Under the pieces are notes generated by a model, which saw nothing but the letters and a program-made list of their open reading frames with translations, had not been told where the DNA came from and did no database searches. Of a DNA stretch of 64,000 bases, positions 61,070 through 64,000 are shown piece by piece. The DNA is taken from positions 2,136,061 through 2,200,060 of the forward strand of contig LS997566.1 of the NCBI GenBank assembly GCA_000469685.2, read 5' to 3'. This stretch comes from Haemonchus contortus (lineage: Eukaryota > Nematoda > Chromadorea > Rhabditida > Trichostrongylidae). A program made the position numbers and the translations under genes. The stretch's first letter is position 1. Every line of letters begins with the position of its first letter.

Positions 61070-62472
61070 TAGGAGGGCAACTGCTGCGCAAATGGTAGCT
61101 CACTGTGGATGTTAGCACTGCACTGGAAGCAAGGCAAGAAGAAGCAGTGCGCGCTAGGAGAGCAACTGCTGCGCAAAGGGTAGCTCACCGTGGATGTTAG
61201 CACGGCACTGGAAGCAAGGCAAGAAGAAGCAGTGCGTGCTAGGAGAGCAACTGCTGCGCAAAGGGTAACTCACTGTGGATGTTAGCACGGCACTGGAAGC
61301 AAGGCAAGAAGAAGCAGTGCGTGCTAGGAGAGCAACTGCTGCGCAAAGGGTAACTCACTGTGGATGTTAGCACGGCACTGGAAGCAAGGCAAGAAGAAGC
61401 AGTGCGTGCTAGGAGAGCAACTGCTGCGCAAAGGGTAACTCACTGTGGATGTTAGCACGGCACTGGAAGCAAGGCAAGAAGAAGCAGTGCGTGCTAGGAG
61501 AGCAACTGCTGCGCAAAGGGTAACTCACTGTGGATGTTAGCACGGCACTGGAAGCAAGGCAAGAAGAAGCAGTGCGTGCTAGGAGAGCAACTGCTGCGCA
61601 AAGGGTAACTCACTGTGGATGTTAGCACGGCACTGGAAGCAAGGCAAGAAGAAGCAGTGCGTGCTAGGAGAGCAACTGCTGCGCAAAGGGTAACTCACTG
61701 TGGATGTTAGCACGGCACTGGAAGCAAGGCAAGAAGCAGTGCGTGCTAGTAGAGCAACTGCTGCGCAAAGGGTAACTCACTGTGGATGTTAGCACGGCAC
61801 TGGAAGCAAGGCAAGAAGAAGCAGTGCGTGCTAGGAGAGCAACTGCTGCGCAAAGGGTAACTCACTGTGGATGTTAGCACGGCACTGGAAGCAAGGCAAG
61901 AAGAAGCAGTGCGTGCTAGGAGAGCAACTGCTGCGCAAAGGGTAACTCACTGTGGATGTTAGCACGGCACTGGAAGCAAGGCAAGAAGAAGCAGTGCGTG
62001 CTAGGAGAGCAACTGCTGCGCAAAGGGTATCTCACTGTGGATGTTAGCAGGCACTGGAAGCAAGGCAAGAAGAAGCAGTGCGTGTTAGGAGAGCAACTGC
62101 TGCGCAAAGGGTAACTCACTGTGGATGTTAGCACGGCACTGGAAGCAAGGCAAGAAGAAGCAGTGCGTGCTAGGAGAGCAACTGCTGCGCAAAGGGTAGC
62201 TCACTGTGGATGTTAGCACGGCACTGGAAGCAAGGCAAGAAGAAGCAGTGCGTGTTAGGAGAGCAACTGCTGCGCAAAGGGTAACTCACTGTGGATGTTA
62301 GCACGGCACTGGAAGCAAGGCAAGAAGAAGCAGTGCGTGCTAGGAGAGCAACTGCTGCGCAAAGGGTAACTCACTGTGGATGTTAGCACGGCACTGGAAG
62401 CAAGGCAAGAAGAAGCAGTGCGCGCTAGGAGAGCAACTGCTGCGCAAAGAGTAGCTCACTGTGTACGTTAAC
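61070..62472. repeat. Minisatellite, about 16.5 copies of an 85-bp unit
   Basis: The unit runs AGGAGAGCAACTGCTGCGCA, then AAGGGTAACTCACTGTGGATG, TTAGCACGGCACTGGAAGC and AAGGCAAGAAGAAGCAGTGC, ending GTGCT. Unit starts at 61071, 61156, 61241, 61326, 61411, 61496, 61581 and 61666 are exactly 85 bp apart. Later units show a 3-bp loss (near 61735) and a 1-bp loss (near 62050). Variation is confined to a few sites (GTAACTC/GTAGCTC, GTGCTAG/GCGCTAG/GTGTTAG). Open frames inside are by-products of the repeat. Confidence 0.97.
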
Positions 62473-62586
62473 ATCCCCCCTTCTCCACGCTACTGAACCA
62501 TCTCATGGTTTCCTTGTACCTTTGTCACCCTCTTGGCCCATTTGTGCTTGGACCCAAGAGTCTATCAGTTTAATGAAAAACTATGG

Positions 62587-63115
62587 CTAGAATTGTTCAA
62601 CCGAAAACAACGTCAGCGTTTTTGAGTCGATTGGAGGAGATATAAAAAGATTGTATTTAATAATGGTCACACGAAAATCATCTCCCATGGGTTCAGAAAT
62701 TTTGCGATGGCTTTTGTAGAGTGACACACTGCCATTTTGAAAGGGGATCTTGATTTTATCTGACCATAGCGCATAGAAGTCCTGGTCAGCAAGCGAATAT
62801 GTTATGTGGTCATAAATGATGTTGATTTCCCACCATAGCTAGACATTCTTGCTGCTTATGTACTGTAAGAACTACTGCACTCTGTTGTATGGTACTATTA
62901 ATTTGATGCTGTGGAACGTGTAGTAAGCTTTTTGGTTAGTCTCTGAGGTGTCAACTTCTTCGAAATCAACACGACATCTTGGAATTCTAGGCTCTTAATA
63001 GTTCTGCCACAGACCCTCTCAATGTCTTGCTACGGAGTTAACTCTTTCGCACATATTTCACTGGTCTTCTTGATATCATATCGATATAGCGTGCCTGTCT
63101 TCTGGAAAAATACCA
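62587..63115 (-). pseudogene. Decayed coding-like segment, possibly Argonaute-related
   Basis: The minus strand from 62838 to 62587 is open for 83 sense codons with protein-like text (LADQDFYALWSDKIKIPF, MGDDFRVTIIKYNLF). Further upstream, after TTTTTCCAG near 63105, another frame reads KTGTLYRYDIKKTSEICA and continues past one stop to SLEFQDVVLISKKLTPQR. The YRYD and FRVTI patterns recall the N-terminal part of nematode Argonaute proteins, but the resemblance is slight. A frame change and a stop separate the two parts, so it is probably a relic. Confidence 0.3.
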
Positions 63116-63119
63116 TAGG

Positions 63120-64000
63120 GCAGTAGAGGCTGGATAGAACTGAGAACTACTCAGACAAGCATGGAGTTCGACCCTATAAAGTCAGTCTATGCTTGACAAT
63201 ATTACGCAGGCTCTCTTCCAGCTGAACTACGTCGGTCGGCCATTAGTGGTACTGGTGGATCTTACGAATATTATACTTGTGAAGGACAGGAGATATACAG
63301 TTCAGTGGTATGACCTTCCTCAAAGAGCGAAGATGGTTTAGGGGCGGGTGATGCTCCATCACACACACACATGGTACACGATTTGATTTTCGTTCCAGCG
63401 TTCTAGCGGTTTATTGGTACCAGTCTCGTCTGCGGGATAAAAGTACAGCACTGACTTCTACTTCATTCGGCCATAGCATGCCATTGAGTAGGCGGCCAAA
63501 GGTCATTACGATCCTCACTGAAAGTCGAATGACGGGAGCATCCAAATACGGGATTGATTCACAAACCCTACTAAGGCAAGCTTGATAACAAAAAACATTC
63601 ACGGAAGGGTTTCTCTGGATGGGATTTCAACCCGGAAACTACGCAAACCTCGACAGTCTAGACCACTACCCATAGGGGCTAAAGCAGGGGGATAATGCCG
63701 AAGTCAAACTGAGCCATATCGGTGGAAGCAAAAAAAAATGAAAAGCATCTGAGGAGTAGAGTAGAACTGAATGAGTTGCAAAGTGAAAACTATAAAATTC
63801 GATGTTGATGTCTTCTTCCTTACAGGAGCTACAATTAATCAACCCCGTTGAGAGGGAAAGACCTGCTCGGTCGGAATCGAAACAGCAAAGCCGGCTGTAA
63901 TCGCAAAAACAGAATCGTTCCCTTTCATACTGAACGACTGCAGAACTGACTGGTAAGCCTGAGAGATTTTTCATAACCAACTGTATCTTTTTTGTTAGAG
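63120..64000. other. Right-edge interval with SINE-like pieces
   Basis: At 63400-63570 a partial plus-strand SINE-like body is visible (GGATAAAAGTACAGCACTGAC). At 63605-63685 the minus strand has a tRNA-like head, GGGTAGTGGTCTAGACTGTC with B-box-like GGGTTGAAATCCC. No gene was recognised up to the window end. Confidence 0.4.

Noticed and set aside
61916..62134. Minus-strand frame with repeated LTSTVSYPLRSSCSP text
   Set aside because: It is a by-product of the 85-bp minisatellite. The unit is not a multiple of three, so the frame survives only where units have lost 1 or 3 bp.
61070..62472. CRISPR-like array
   Set aside because: Whole 85-bp units repeat with no unique spacers, and the genome is eukaryotic.

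Overview
The window looks like nuclear DNA of a nematode, most probably a clade V (strongylid, hookworm-like) parasite. That placement is inference from short exons joined by TTTCAG acceptors and GTRAGT donors, a nematode-type UDP-glycosyltransferase, AQP8/AQP-4-like aquaporins, mariner-like elements with GGTTGG ends, an RTE-type LINE relic and a Penelope-like element. No contiguous ORF of ordinary gene length exists outside the retroelement, so genes had to be pieced together from exons with matching phases. Exon edges are read by eye and have no transcript support.

Left part (1-9118): a UDP-glycosyltransferase on the minus strand (97-4625, continuing off the left edge) is divergently arranged with a small multi-pass membrane protein on the plus strand (5963-8902). 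That second gene appears to offer two alternative third exons. Their introns carry a GC-rich MITE, an internally deleted Tc1/mariner relative and an 874-bp mariner relic. An intron-containing tRNA-Leu(CAA) follows.

Middle (9119-58438): this stretch is dominated by three aquaporin paralogues, one on the plus strand (15827-19276) and two on the minus strand (25662-34926 and 52798-58438). They share intron positions and phases throughout, keep both NPA motifs, and carry NPARS rather than the NPARD of glycerol channels, so they should be membrane water channels. One intron of the second aquaporin holds an RTE relic and a 3.8-kb insertion made of two Penelope-like copies in inverted orientation, with 1,739-nt arms and a 12-bp target duplication. 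Between the second and third aquaporins lie a decayed repeat-rich zone, an isolated C-terminal exon, a possible first exon of a sugar kinase (FGGY/sedoheptulokinase-like) and the 3' end of an unrecognised minus-strand gene whose last intron contains a near-perfect hairpin.

Right part (58439-64000): mostly non-coding. It contains a candidate short secreted peptide precursor, a 1.4-kb minisatellite of about 16.5 copies of an 85-bp unit, and a decayed coding-like segment.

Several copies of one tRNA-headed SINE-like family are scattered through the window. No prokaryotic features (operons, CRISPR, riboswitches) are present.
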